Source of the DNA: Symbiodinium sp. CCMP2592
Lineage: Eukaryota; Sar; Dinophyceae; Suessiales; Symbiodiniaceae
Assembly (NCBI GenBank): GCA_905221615.1
Contig: CAJNDT010006024.1
Coordinates: forward strand, 620,001-684,000
DNA: 64,000 nt
Direction of reading: 5' to 3'
Shown: positions 9,500 to 20,935 of the stretch, one piece after another
How positions within the stretch are numbered: position 1 is the first letter of the stretch
Layout: each line of letters starts with the position of its first letter
Notes under the pieces: model-generated
What the model was told of the DNA's origin: nothing
Databases searched by the model: none
Seen by the model: only the letters and a program-made list of their open reading frames with translations
Program-made: the position numbers and the translations under genes

Positions 9500-9855
9500 C
9501 CCTAAACCCTAAACCCTAAATCGTAAACCCTAAACCCTGTAATTACCGTGGGTTGCCGAGGTTGGAGCATTGCTCTTGTGGTGCAGTTTCCTCCTTTTCG
9601 TGTTTGTCTGTCTTTCACTGCTAGATTCTAGATGAGAAGATAAGGTTGACAGGCCATGTGGGTGTGTACATGCATGCATGCAATCACTGCCACAAGGCCT
9701 TCACATGCATACGTGCCGAGTTGCTGGGGCTCGTGTGCCCGTATGATTATATTCTATATGCCCATGATCGTACTGGCGTTGTTCTATTGTTACCCTAAAC
9801 CCTAAACGCCAAACCCTAAACCCTAAACTCTTAACGCTAAACCCTAAACCCTCCG
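9500..9855 (-). repeat. Telomere-like CCCTAAA units in two small clusters
   Basis: CCCTAAACCC repeats lie at about 9500-9540 and 9793-9855, in the opposite orientation to the 8.3 kb tract. The DNA between them (9541-9792) carries nothing I recognise. Confidence 0.75.
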
Positions 9856-10002
9856 GTCGCTGGGTTTGTGGCACTCAGGACCACCATGCATCGCCGGGCT
9901 CGTGCAACAGCCACGGCCGCCTCGCGGCTAAAGTGCCAGCTGAACCGCTTGCGAGCCTTGGCCACTTGGCAGACGAAAGTATGCGGAAGGCTTGCAATAT
10001 GT

Positions 10003-10105
10003 GGGCCTCAATAATTAGAATAGGGTTTTGGGGCCCATGATACTACAATTGTAGTAAGGAGCCCCCCAACAAAACAGTATTGGTAGGTATATTTTGGGCC
10101 CCTAG
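10003..10105. mobile_element. Palindromic MITE-like element, family B copy
   Basis: It carries the family B signature: GGGCCT(C/T)AATAATTAGAATAGGGTTTT, then GGGGCCCATgATACTA, then aaggagcCCCCCAA and AGTATTGGTA, ending at a complementary GGGCCCCTA. No reading frame. Confidence 0.8.
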
Positions 10106-10156
10106 ATTAGGCTTGCTTCTGCTTGATCTTTCGAGGCTGGGGTTTTTGCCTTCGGT

Positions 10157-10256
10157 CTTACCTTTGGTTAGTAGGGAATGGAAGAATGGTAGTACTAGTA
10201 GCTATAATTGTACCCCATTCCTCCATTCCCTACTAACCAAAGGCAAGTGTTACCTT
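10157..10256. mobile_element. Palindromic MITE-like element, family D copy 1, with 7-bp target duplication
   Basis: TIR core TGGTTAGTAGGGAATGGA, with its complement TCCATTCCCTACTAACCA at 10222-10239. TTACCTT occurs at 10158-10164 and again at 10250-10256, on the outer sides of the arms, and reads as a target-site duplication. The same TIR core occurs at 36.9 kb and inside intron 1 of the MetAP2 gene. Confidence 0.85.
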
Positions 10257-10332
10257 GTCGGATTCATGCTCGAAAGACGCTTCTCAGTCTGAGCTTCTCG
10301 AACCACGGAAGGAACAGCACTAATTCACAGCG

Positions 10333-10412
10333 AGTTGTGGCAATGGCCTTAATAAATTAGAATAGGGATTGGGGGTATATTCTGCTATATTCATATCAAG
10401 GAGTAGGAGCCT
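10333..10412. mobile_element. Family B element, degenerate
   Basis: GGCCTTAATAAATTAGAATAGGG is followed by GGGGGTATATTCTGCTATATTCATATCAAGGAG. This matches the left arm and loop of family B; the right arm is lost. Confidence 0.6.
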
Positions 10413-10654
10413 TCATGAACTCTGGTCACTTTGGTCTGCTTCCAGGTCTGCCGTCTCGAGACAACTCTCAAGGCCAGCCTTGGATTTTGCTCTCCCCACT
10501 CCCGAAACAGACCCTACATCTTCACAGCTGAGAATATAGATCTATATGGGTGCGGGGGCATAGGGCGCCACGCTGCGTTCGTCTTTAGAATGTGCGCGTG
10601 ACTATGGTTTTTAGCATGATTTCCACAAAAAACAGATTTGTGGGACATCACGGA

Positions 10655-11000
10655 AGCTAATTGCAGTTTCACGATCAGCAATATCATTAGCAGCATCATC
10701 AGCATAAGCACCGTCTTTATCAGCAACTTCCGCATCATTATTATCTTAATCATGCTCATCGTTGTTGTTAACAACATCATTTTCGCCGTCATTAGTACTT
10801 TTATCATCATTTTCCCATCATATTCTTCGTCGTCATCATAACGATCGAGATCAGAATCATCATCGTTACTTCATCATGACGACCGTCATCATTGTCTCTA
10901 ACAACATCATTTTCACCGTCATTAGGATTTTTATCATCATTTTTCATCATATTCGTCACTATTAGTCATCATCATACTGATCAACATCATAATCAGCATC
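10655..11000. repeat. Degenerate (ATC)n / (CAT)n trinucleotide region
   Basis: Long interrupted runs of ATC, CAT and TCA with two diverged internal duplications (ACAACATCATTTTCnCCGTCATTAG at about 10770 and 10902). Frames through it encode only Ile/Met/Ser low complexity, which I do not consider protein. Confidence 0.85.
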
Positions 11001-11075
11001 GTTACCGGAATGGGCCATGGCCAACTCGCAACTGCCCTCTCGAGAGGATATGCGACGGCCGGACGCTATTAAGCC

Positions 11076-11136
11076 CGCCCCCCAACCCCCCCCACCCCCC
11101 CCACCCCCCCCCCCCCCCCCCCCCCCCCCCCACCCC
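11076..11136. repeat. Poly-C tract
   Basis: An almost pure C run of about 60 nt with a few A interruptions. It is a candidate i-motif, or a G-quadruplex on the other strand. Length in the assembly may be unreliable. Confidence 0.95.
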
Positions 11137-11267
11137 GTTAGTCCTGGACAGCAGCAAAAACCCTTGACCAAAGTCCTGAACAGCAGCAAAAACCTTTGAA
11201 TTGTGCTGTAAAAACACTAAAAGCGCATGAAGTCGCGTGGCGCCCTATGCGCCTGCTACCATCTATA

Positions 11268-11282
11268 TGGATATATGTATAT

Positions 11283-11326
<44 letters not shown>
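11268..11326. repeat. (TA)n / (TATG)n microsatellite
   Basis: ATATATGTATATATACATA followed by about 18 TA units. Confidence 0.95.
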
Positions 11327-12416
11327 TCATACATGTAGCCCGGCATGTCGGAGGCCATGGACCAAGGAGCAAGACGCCCTGGGAAGCTTCGGGGTTGCTG
11401 TGCCACCAGAGTGAAGCGACTGAGTCCGAGCCTTCACGCCCTCTGCTAGTCGGATGGCTGCGCAGCACACTCCCGTCTGTCCTGCTCTAGCAAAGCTGGA
11501 GGGCATTTGGGGCAATCAGCGGCCTGCAGAGTTGAGGACAAGCCAGGTTGAAGAGCTGATCTGCGAAAGCTCACATCAGACTCTACTGCAGGGTCGAGTT
11601 TTGGACATGCGACACATCTGGACAGCTGGCATGTGAAACAGTCCGGGTGATCTTGCCTGCTCTTTAACTGCTGGCTTTCACGTCATCCTCTTGACATGAC
11701 GACTGAGCTAAAGTCGCTCACCGTTTCTAAGGCTCAGAGGGAGAGAGAGAGAGAGATACAGAATAGAAGTTGGCCCTGCAGTTTAAGTGGAGGCTCCGTG
11801 TTTGTGAAGACAACCAGCCGTTTTAGGCACACATGTGAGCTTGCTGCGGGCTCTATCCATTCGGCTCTCAGCTGCAGCGGCAGGGTCTGGTTCATGTCTC
11901 CTCAGGCGGACGAGCAGGCCGCATTTCCAGGGACTCCTCCGAACTCCAAGACTGGGCTCCTTCCCGTTTTGCGCAGCAGCCCTGAAGTCTTCTTTTCTCA
12001 CTTTAAAACCATTCAGCTGCTGACGTGGGAAGGTCCCAGAGCGGTGGCTCTGGTGGCCACGGCTGCGCGGCCATGCCGGTGGCAGCAACCCTATTCTCTC
12101 AGTTTATACGGTTTTTTCAAAACGTGGGACGGTCGGCCGGCAGACATTCCAACCGGTTTTTGTGTTGATTTGAGGCAGAGCTCACATTCCGGCGGGTGCT
12201 GGGCTCAGTCCTTGTCGAGAAGATGTCTAAGCGGCTTGCTGCGGCGAGCTTTCCGAAGAGGAAGAAGCATTGGTACACTTGTAGCATGCAGTTCGCTGCA
12301 GTGTTTGACTGTGTGATGTCCGTCTCGGTGTGGGATATGATTTGAGGTGTATTTTTTTAGTCACATATGAAACGGACATAGATATAAGCCACACAAGTAC
12401 TCGCGTTGAGTGCATG
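11327..12416. other. Non-repetitive stretch, coding status unclear
   Basis: A plus-strand frame of 206 codons (11696-12316) crosses this stretch. It has a short (GA)n run near its start and no domain that I recognise; overlapping frames on both strands are nearly as long. It could hold exons of an unidentified gene, but nothing in sequence or neighbours supports one. Confidence 0.4.
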
Positions 12417-12562
12417 CATACATGTATGTATATATTATGTATACATACCTATGTATCTACATTTACGTGTAAATGAATAAATGTATAATGTATACATACT
12501 ACGAAAGTAGGTATGTGTGCGTGTATGTGTGTATGTATGTATGTATGTATGTATGTATGCAT
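12417..12562. repeat. (GTAT)n and related tetranucleotide repeats
   Basis: Alternating TACATGTATGTATA blocks, then GTGTGCGTGTATGTGTGTATG, then about 7 GTAT units. Confidence 0.9.
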
Positions 12563-14760
12563 GTAAAATTTGGCCCCGAAGCCCTCCACAGCTCAAAATC
12601 GTTGCCCAGGCAATGATCAACATTGCTGATGCCGGCCGACTTGGTGAGGGCGAGGAGGGAACACGCAGTTTCAGCTTCCGTTGAAACAGTTGGAGGGTTA
12701 GGGATTGTGCGTCTTTGCAAATTTCCGGGTGTTGAGGTTTAGGGTTTAGGCTTGAGGTGACGGATGTATATCAGGATTTCAGAAATTGTGGTACGAGGTT
12801 TTAGATAATGTTTCGATTGTTCAGGAGTTCCGAGGGCGCCCTGTGCTGTGCGCAGGTAAGGGCTTGGCATTCGGGCCGACCCGACAGGTTCTCGCGGCCT
12901 GGTGACTGTTGACCATGGTACCTTTGCATGCGATCTCCGAGTTTCGTTGCAAACTACAAGTTGCAGAGGACTTGAACGACGCCCTGCTGGATTTCTTCAT
13001 GAGGCGCTGTTGGCTGTTGGGTTCGCTGCACGTCTGAGATCAGAGCAGTTGAGCCTCCAGCAAAGACACAGCCTGAATTCTTCCTTAAACCCTACCCTAA
13101 ACCCTAAACCCTTCCTTGAGACCGGGAAGGCTGGGGCAGTACCTGATTCCCAAGGGTGGCGAAGATGAGGCGCAGGGGCGCCTGGCTTTTTTTGGAAGTT
13201 TGGAGTTCTTGACCTCAAAGCTACTCGTAGGGTGTGCTGACAGGGCCTAAATAAGTACCAATACGATTTTGGGGGTGCCTTATTCTCATTCTAGTATAAA
13301 GGGCCAATGGTTCCCTTACCCCTCCACCGAAGAACGTGACCCACAACCACCCAAAACGTATTAAACCATTCAAAAGCGAAAGCCCTGACACCCTAAACGC
13401 CTTAAACCACCCAGAGTACTAAACCACTCAAAACGTAGACCTAAGAACCTAAAAAGCCCCAGACTCCTTCAGCCCCCAAACGTTCACGGTACACGTAGCT
13501 GAGGCCGGTGAGCTACTTGGGTGCTATCTTCTTCAAGCAGCTTCGCAGGCGAACGAAGCGAGTTGCAGCGGCTTTTTGTTGTATGAAAAGCAACAATCCA
13601 GTTCGAATTTTTTAAAGGGTGCCCGTACTAGAGGTACTACAGTTTACGCTTAGGGGTTCTTTAAGGTTTACTCGAAGCTTGGTGTAATCAGTGTAATCAT
13701 ATAGATACATGAAGGGTGCTGTAAGGCTTTCAGGTACAGGTGCGCGGGCTGTTTGCTAGTCCTTGTGGTGAAAGGGTTGCTTACGCCGTTGCTCTAGCAG
13801 TCAGCGCTAACAGCTTTTGCTTGCTCTAGTTTCCTGCTTCCTGTTTACGACGACGACTACTACTACCACTACCTCTTCTGCGTCTGCTCAAACGGGTGCC
13901 CAGTCGGTTCAAGCAGATGATCTCGCAGTGGTTGTATTGCGCGGTACTCCTTCCGCCGCTCCGCTTGCGGCCGGCGTCCCTGTCTCAGCGGTATTCCGGT
14001 GGCTTGTCTCAGCCCTTGTGCCAGCGGGTCGTCCTTTCGGGTTGCTCATCATTTTCAAGTTAGCGCTCCAATGCTCCTTTGGAGCGTCTCATCGAATCGA
14101 CCACATTCATAGGTGTTGCGCTTCGCAGTAGTGGGTCCTCACCTCCCTCGTCTTGTATTGGGACCAGGGCGGGGTAGAGGCTTTGCTGTTATGCCAAGCT
14201 ACATTGCCCACCCTTGCCAGTGCCTTCAGCAACTCCGGCGAGGAAGGCTGGAAGAACGCCTGGGCACCAAGTGGGCAAAGCTGAAGTGAGTTGTGAAAGT
14301 GTGATGGGAACTGCAGCAACACTGACGTGTAAGACAGTTGCCGATTCCTGAAGCTAGGTTCCTGTGCCTTGCACTGCAATTTCTGGAGTGAAAAAAAGGC
14401 CCTCTTCGCCAATCAGGTGATGAACTGGGCGAAGAGAAAAGCTGGCGGCTTGTTCAAGCCCTCTCCCCAATGTCTGGAGCAGTGACAAGTCTCCGTCTTA
14501 CTGTTTTTGTCTTGAGGTTTTTAGGCTCGGTTTGCTTGCTACCCTGGTCGGTGTTTGCTGCTGCGCCGGACGAGAAAGCTGACTGCAGCCTTTCTTCTCC
14601 AAGGCCTGCGTTTGCCGCTTTCGCTGTCCCCATCAACGAGGTGGCCATTGGCCTGCGCCGGTTGTCCTGCAAACGTGCTAGCAGAATCCATGTAGAACTC
14701 TCCACAATCCCCAAACCCTGAAACTTAAACCGTGAACCGAACCTCAACGGCCAACTTGTC
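12563..14760. other. Intergenic stretch without a supported gene
   Basis: It contains a partial family B element (13242-13310), a short CCCTAAA cluster (13085-13115), and scattered CCTAAA units at 13380-13450. A plus-strand frame at 13817-14131 starts with a Thr run encoded by an (ACT/ACG)n repeat and is not convincing. Confidence 0.5.
13242..13310. mobile_element. Family B element, right arm missing
   Basis: GGGCCTAAATAAGTACCAATACGATTTTGGGGG and GCCTTATTCTCATTCTAGTATAAAGGGCC match the left arm and loop of family B. The expected closing arm is absent. Confidence 0.65.
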
Positions 14761-14763
14761 TCC

Positions 14764-14945
14764 GCAAGCTCCCTAAAGCCCTAAACTCGATAAATCCCTA
14801 AGCTCTAAACCCCTAAAGCCTAAGCCCCTCAACCCCTAACCGCCTAAACCCCTAAACCCCTTAACCCCTCAACCCCTCAACCCCTGAACCCCTAAACCCC
14901 TAAGCCCCTAAGCCCCTAAACCCCTAAAACCTTGAACCCTGAAGT
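14764..14945 (-). repeat. Degenerate telomere-like (CCCTAAA)n tract
   Basis: About 20 units, mostly CCCCTAAA, CCCCTCAA and CCCCTGAA, in one orientation. Unit variants occur in runs, which suggests local duplication after the original insertion. Confidence 0.85.
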
Positions 14946-15543
14946 CTCAGAAGTCGGCAGGACCTGAAGGACGACAAGGGCCGAAAGCCCGGAGATTTCC
15001 AGCTTTTCGGGCTCTTCGATGACTCCTTCCGGGGGCCCTTAAAGGAGCCGGAAGAGGATCCCTTAAAGGAGGCCGTAAAGGAACCCTAAAACCATCCCTT
15101 ATCGGGGCTACTATGATTAGTCTAGGTTTTTGTGGCGCTAGATTATGAATGCTATAGCTGTTATCGAAAATAAAGAGGCCCCTTTAGTACCATAGAGTTT
15201 CACGTCTACAGTAGGATAAGCTTGGGCTATACCAAGATACTAGCTCGTACTTTCTACAGCTGCTAAAAAGGGGGCTCTATGGAAGAGCCACGAAGGTGAC
15301 CACCCACCCTGGACCCTGAACTTTTAAACCCTAGTTGAGGTCAGGATGCTGGGAATCACTGGTGGTTGGCGCCGATCCCTCAGCATCTGGGAGTTTAGCG
15401 TATAGGTTGTGCAGGGAGTTGCCAGGGTTTGGTTCGAGGAGTTATGACTGGTTCAGATGGCGTTATGACGGCCTTGGTCATAGTGGCAGTTGCTGACAGT
15501 GACCGAGATGAAGACACTGCAGCGATTACCTGCCTGGCGTGAA
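14946..15543. other. Intergenic stretch with a small imperfect palindrome
   Basis: About 15005-15100 has repeated GGCCCTTAAAGGAGCC and GATCCCTTAAAGGAGGCC units, possibly a worn palindromic element. No gene seen. Confidence 0.45.
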
Positions 15544-15648
15544 TATAGGGGCCTTACTAATTACCATACTATACTATTTTGGGGGTTCCTTATTATAATT
15601 AGAGCATAGTGGGCCCAAAACCCTATTCTAGTTCAGGCCCCTATGTTA
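15544..15648. mobile_element. Palindromic MITE-like element, family B copy, complete
   Basis: Left arm TATAGGGGCCTTACTAATTA and right arm ending AGGCCCCTATGTTA. Interior ACTATTTTGGGGGTTCCTTA, with its partner GGGCCCAAAACCCTATTCTA. One of the clearest family B copies. Confidence 0.85.
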
Positions 15649-15825
15649 TACAACTCTTACAGATCCCTTGTAAAGCAATCCCTTCAAAGGAACCCTATGA
15701 AACCCTATTCCTAATTATTAAGGCCCCACATTGTTCTTCTGCCTGAAGGTTGGTGCTCAACCCTGGTGGTGGAGCACAGAAGGAGTCGACTTCCGTCGGG
15801 GCCCCAGGGGGTCGTGCTTTTGTTT

Positions 15826-15876
15826 AAGGGTGGGTTTAGGGTTTGGGGTTTAGGGGTTTAGGGTTTAGGGTTTCGT
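15826..15876 (+). repeat. Telomere-like TTTAGGG cluster
   Basis: Five to six units of GGGTTTAGGG and close variants. Confidence 0.75.
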
Positions 15877-16070
15877 ATGTAGGGGCACAAGATCAATCAA
15901 TAACCAGCATCCTTAGATTTCCTGCGCACTTCGCCCATCAATGTAGATGCTGGGGATGGTAGCCATTGGTCATTGTGGCCATTTGTTGGACTGCGGGTCT
16001 TGGGTAGACGTGTGAGGTGAGGGGCGGTTTTGCGATGGAGCCTAAGGTACAAGGTACCCGTACCACCGAA

Positions 16071-16595
16071 TAGTAATAGTAATTGTAATTGTAGTAGTAA
16101 TAGTAATAGTAATAATAGTAATAATAGTAATAATAGTAATAATAGTAATAATAGTAATAATAGTAATAGTAATAGTAATAGTAATAGTAATAGTAATAGT
16201 AATCGTAATCGTAAGCGTAATCGTAATCGTAATCGTAATCGTAGTCGTAGTCGTAATCGTAATAGTAATAATAATAGTAATTAGTATTAGTAATAGTAAT
16301 AATAATAGTAATAGTAATAGTAATAGTAATAGTAATAGTAATAGTAATAGTAATAGTAATAGTAATAGTAATAGTAGTAGTAATAGTAATAGTAATAGTA
16401 ATAGTAATAGTAATAGTAATAGTAATAGTAATAGTAATAGTAATAGTAATAGTAATAATAATAGTAATAGTAATAGTAATAGTAATAGTAATAGTAATAG
16501 GAATAGGAATAGGAATAGGAATAGGAATAGGAATAGGAATAGGAATAGGAATAGTAATAGTAATAGTAATAGTAATAGTAGTAGTAATAGTAATC
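16071..16595. repeat. (TAATAG)n hexanucleotide array with homogenised variant blocks
   Basis: About 525 bp of hexamer. The base unit is TAATAG. A block at about 16200-16260 is TAATCG, and a block at about 16498-16552 is GAATAG, each internally uniform. Open frames through it encode only Ile/Thr, Tyr or Asn/Ser runs and are not genes. Confidence 0.95.
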
Positions 16596-16599
16596 ATAT

Positions 16600-19500
16600 T
16601 CTGCCCAATCGTTTTACGAGCAGCTGTCTTTGTTCACCGGGAGACTTGTGCACGACTGGATCAAAGTGCCAGGGGTGCCAGGGTGCTGCCTGAATCGAAA
16701 TAGGCTAACGCAACATCTAGATGAACACCTTGAGCCGGAAAAGCAAACGTCCCCCACACCGCCAGAAGTGCAAGTTCAAGATGACTTCAGAGCCAGACTC
16801 TGTCCTTTGTGGCCCTCTGCACTACTTTCTTTGGAGTAGCTTTGTGTGACGCTTTTAGGATAGAGTCTGGGAGTTTACGTGCCGCTTGTGCGAAATGCAC
16901 GCAAAAGGCTTAGCAACACTTCCGATGCCAGCAAGGTGATGTGCCTGGATTCGATGCAGAGGTCGAAACCCCCAAAGGATTGATCCGTTGGTAGTTTTCG
17001 AAAATACAGATGAGGAGACCGATTTGATTTCTCTCGGAACCCTGATATTAGAACCCTACAATGCCCTATGACAATCCGGTAAGAAGCCCCATGCTACCCT
17101 TCAGCAGCTCTTCTTACTGGCTGCTCGCCCGCCAAAGAGTCGACCAACTGAAGCTGAAGTGTTCGACTATAGTCGCTCGTTGTATAAGTGGTCGTGGTAA
17201 GCCCGAATCTTATGACTTGGCCAAGAAAGTCTGTGAAAGCACAGTCATGCCTTTTGTAGACAACGCATCCACAGACGCTTTCCTAGGCCCTTAAACCTTA
17301 ACTCTCTAAACCCCAAGACCCCCAACAATCCCTAAACCCATAAAGAAACATCTAAATCTTGACCCCTAAACCCCAGTTCTTCCAGTGTCAGTATTGGCAC
17401 TTAAGCTCTTGAGGTGCATCAAAGGAGTAGGACCACAAAGAGGTACTAGCAAATAGGGTTTTGGGGACACATTGCAGTGCAGCTTTCTGCAGCTATATCG
17501 GGACATTAAGGCTGTATTTGACTGAGCAGTGTATGGAGTGGAGTGTCATGACAATACCGTGTCCTGATAATTACTTATACTATTCGTCATCTCGCAGTGC
17601 AAGTAACGTATCTTGAGTATGGCCGCACAAAGCACCCTCCACACCCTGCTTTTCTGCTTGAGGCGCCTATCTTAGTTGGATACGGTTGTTGAGCTCGAAT
17701 CAGCTGCAAAAATCCTGCCGGGGCGCAGACGTGTCACGACCGTAAGCATGCGGGAAATTTGCTTCGGAGCAGCCTCTATTATCTGCATTCACAAACTTGA
17801 ATGGTGAGAGAAAGGCTTGGTACATGAATTTCCTGTATAGCAAGGATCCCTGGGGAACAGTCTTGGTAGTTTTTGCTGTCGAGTTGGCTCATGTGCCAGG
17901 CGAGAAAAGATTTTAGATCCGCCGCTGACGGGGAGACCCTCGGCGCAAGTTTTTGACATTTGATTGGGGCATGGGCTAATGGTTCGGCCCGGTAACAGGG
18001 CCCTGTTTCAGGTCTTGTTTTATTTAGAGTTCAGGGCTCAGGGTTTAGGGTTTAGGGTAAGTCCGCAGATCAGTTTAAGTAGAGCTCTACGCTTAGCAGA
18101 TACTCGGACTCAAGTTCTGGAGACTCTCCAGTATCCTGTGCTTTGGTGGCATATTGCATTTATCCAACTGAAGCCTGCGGAAGTCTAATATCAGCTCCTT
18201 CAGAAAGCATTATTCTATCAAACACTGCCGAAGCAAGTAGGCCTCCGATGTGGTGGGGATCGGCTCAGCACCTCTCACATTCCTGCTGATCTTCATTGCA
18301 AATGGGACCCAGCTAGTTCGATCCTCTCGTCTGATTTTTGTCATACATGGAACTTCCTGAAGTTTCGGGCTTCGAGTTGCTGGACTTTCTAAAACTGCGC
18401 ATGAAGCAGGCGTCCAATCAGTTTTCATTAGGAGTACAGTAGTAGCCAGTAGTAGTAGCAGTAGCAGTTTTCCTCGCTCGGGGCGACTCAGCATGAGCCA
18501 TCACAGGCCTGAAGAGCAGCATCAACCGGTACACCGTCACTGTGAAGAAGCATCTCGGCGAAGGGCCAGAGCTTCACACGAAGGTTTCAGGCGTCTTTGG
18601 AACGGTCTCGCTTGAGTTTGGGGTCCAACAGCGACAGCTAACCTCCGCCTTGTGTGCCTCCAGCATGCTTTCGAGCAGAAGCGCTGCGGGTTTATGAGCA
18701 TCTTCGAGTTCATCAGGGTGGAGCAAGCCGGATACCTAGTCCGGCCCTGAGCAAACTTGCTCCGCAGAAGAAGGGGATCGTGACCCAGAGAATCGTTTCC
18801 CGAACATGTCCGGCTGTGTTGCATGTGGCCAGTTCAGCCCCGATGATGATTTCTCCACCCAGACCCAGGTCATCGTGAGCTTCAGGGCCGTTGGCGATGG
18901 AACACTGGGCCCGTTGCAGAAACCTGGTGCGCCCGAAGCTCGGGCCTGTCTTCCCCTGTTGGAGTTGTGAAGCTACTTTGGCAACTGCTGTACTGCAGCT
19001 ACTTACTGCTGCTGCTGCTGCTCCAGCCGTAGAACGTGCAGATGGGCATTTGCACACGTTTCGTTTGACGGCGCCAAGTGGAATGATACCTGACTCCTGA
19101 CGGCACGACATGGTTACGGTCGGACTGCCTGTGCAACTGGGTTGTTAGGCATAACAGCTAGAAGAAAGGTTTGGCTACGTTAAACTAATAGTATGACAGG
19201 GGCTATGATCCAGTGCAGTCCGCTTTTGATTTGCCCTAACAAGGGTACAATATGCTATAGTTCTAAGTCTCCATGCCACGGTTATATATATATATATATA
19301 TATAGATAGACTAAGCCATGATAGGACCATATTTATGCTATACTGGTAGCTACTATAGTGCTGGTTACTCTAAGGGGCCACTATCTAATCACATCAGCAA
19401 TAATACTACTAATAGTTAGAACAACAATAGCATGGGCGATGGTAGTGGTAATGAAAACGATATAGTAATAACCTCAAATATTCATGGTGGTATTATCAAT

Positions 19501-19813
19501 AATACTAATTAATAGTCATTGGTAAAGACAATGGTAATCAACAATAAACATAGCAACAATAGCAATAGCAACAGTGCAATGATTAACAGTACTAATACGA
19601 ATACTAATACTCATACTGCTAGTACTAGTAAGAAGTCAGAAGAAGAATGCTACTAGCAATAACCAGATTAGATACTGACAAAAATATCGACTAAAATGAC
19701 AAGACTACTTAAAACTACACATGAGAATAGTAATACACCCAGGTCCCGTCTCGTTGCTGACGGCGTGGAGTGCAAGAATCCGCAGCTAGGCGGCCGGTTT
19801 GGGGTTCAAGGTT
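16600..19813. other. Intergenic stretch without a supported gene
   Basis: No frame exceeds about 130 codons and none is recognisable. It contains short telomere-like clusters (17283-17370, 18040-18056), a (TA)n run at 19284-19305 and AT-rich trinucleotide-like sequence at 19380-19740. Gene fragments cannot be excluded around 18.2-19.1 kb. Confidence 0.45.
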
Positions 19814-19924
19814 TATAAGGGAGTTTCCGAAAATTAGGGGTACCTCATTTCGGGGCCCTTATAAGAAGGATCCTACTATTTAGGGTACCATATAAGGGTC
19901 CCCTATTTCGGAAACTCCCATAAG
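19814..19924. mobile_element. Palindromic MITE-like element, family C copy 2
   Basis: GGGAGTTTCCGAAAATTAGG pairs with CCCCTATTTCGGAAACTCCC. Interior GGATCCTACTATTTAGGGTACC. Inverted in its core relative to copy 1 and immediately followed by a TTTAGGG tract. Confidence 0.85.
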
Positions 19925-20125
19925 GTCTAGGATTTAAGATTTAGGGTTTAGGGTTTGAGGATCTAGGGTTTCGGGTTAAGGCTTGGGGTTGAGGGTTTGA
20001 AGAGTGGGATCTAAGGTTTCGGCTTGGGGTTTCGGATTTGAGGTTTCGGTTTAGGGTTGCGGATTTAAGGTTTCGGTGTAGGGTTTAGGATGTAAGGTTT
20101 CGGTTTAGTGTTTGGGTTTTACGGC
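19925..20125 (+). repeat. Degenerate telomere-like tract with GGTTTCGG variants
   Basis: TTTAGGG units grade into GGATTTAAGGTTTCGGTTTAGG units repeated several times. It looks like a telomere-like tract that re-amplified a mutated longer unit. Confidence 0.75.
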
Positions 20126-20800
20126 TCAGGGTGGCCCGGCTGGCAGCTGCTTGATGTTGTCTGGCGTTTCGGTATCATCAGTTTGACATGTCGCTTTCAT
20201 GCTGCTCCTGCTGATTCTGTTGTTGAGTGATTCCCATGTGACCTGCCTTTGTAAACCAGCTCTTCGAATCAACATGGCCGGCGGCGACGGTGTCGCGGGG
20301 GCCTTGTCTACCGGCTCTACCCCTCGCATCACGGGGCGAAGGATCTCAGCCTGTCCTCAGAGCTCTGAGGCCGGAGAGTACGATGGGACTCTGAGCTTCT
20401 CCCTGGACGGAAGGCCCAGAGAGCCCTTAGAGCTTCAACCCGAAGCCTAAGCCCAAGTGTGAGATGCTAGGGTGCGATCCTCCAGCTTCGTGCTCCACTA
20501 CGGGGAGGCCCGGACCCGCCAAGGGGTGCAGGGGCGACTCAAGGGTTTCAGGATTTGAGGAAGGGAGCCAGGGTTCGCTTTTCACTAGGAGTCCCATGGG
20601 TTCCGAGAGGGCTGCGACAAGGGCGGCTTCAAGGTTTGCGATGATAGCTAAGTGATAAGGGACTACAAGGCTGTTCACTGAATCCCTTTCCTAGTCCGTG
20701 TGCCGGCGATGTCCCTTCGCGCAAGACGGGCTACTCGCCGATCACTCTCCAGTTCGACCCGTTTGCCCTGACAAAGCTGCAGAAGGACCCATTTTGTTTT

Positions 20801-20935
20801 TATAAGGGGCCTAGTATTACCCATACTATTTTGGGGTTCCTTAATATAACTATAGTATAAGATACCCCAACACCCTAAGTCTTCTAATCATCAAGGCGTA
20901 ATATAGAGGCCCTAGTCATTAAGGCCTCTATATTA
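20801..20935. mobile_element. Family B element with an extra terminal arm
   Basis: TATAAGGGGCCTAGTATTAC, then ACTATTTTGGGGTTCCTTA, then CTAATCATCAAGGCG. A further short inverted pair follows at 20902-20935 (TAGAGGCCCTAGTCATTAAGG and AAGGCCTCTATATTA). It could be two nested copies or a duplicated end. Confidence 0.7.

Noticed and set aside
11696..12316. 206-codon plus-strand frame
   Set aside because: No recognisable domain, a simple-repeat run near the start, and comparable overlapping frames on the other strand.
15938..16597. 219-codon frame of Ile/Thr and Tyr repeats
   Set aside because: A translation of the hexanucleotide array only.
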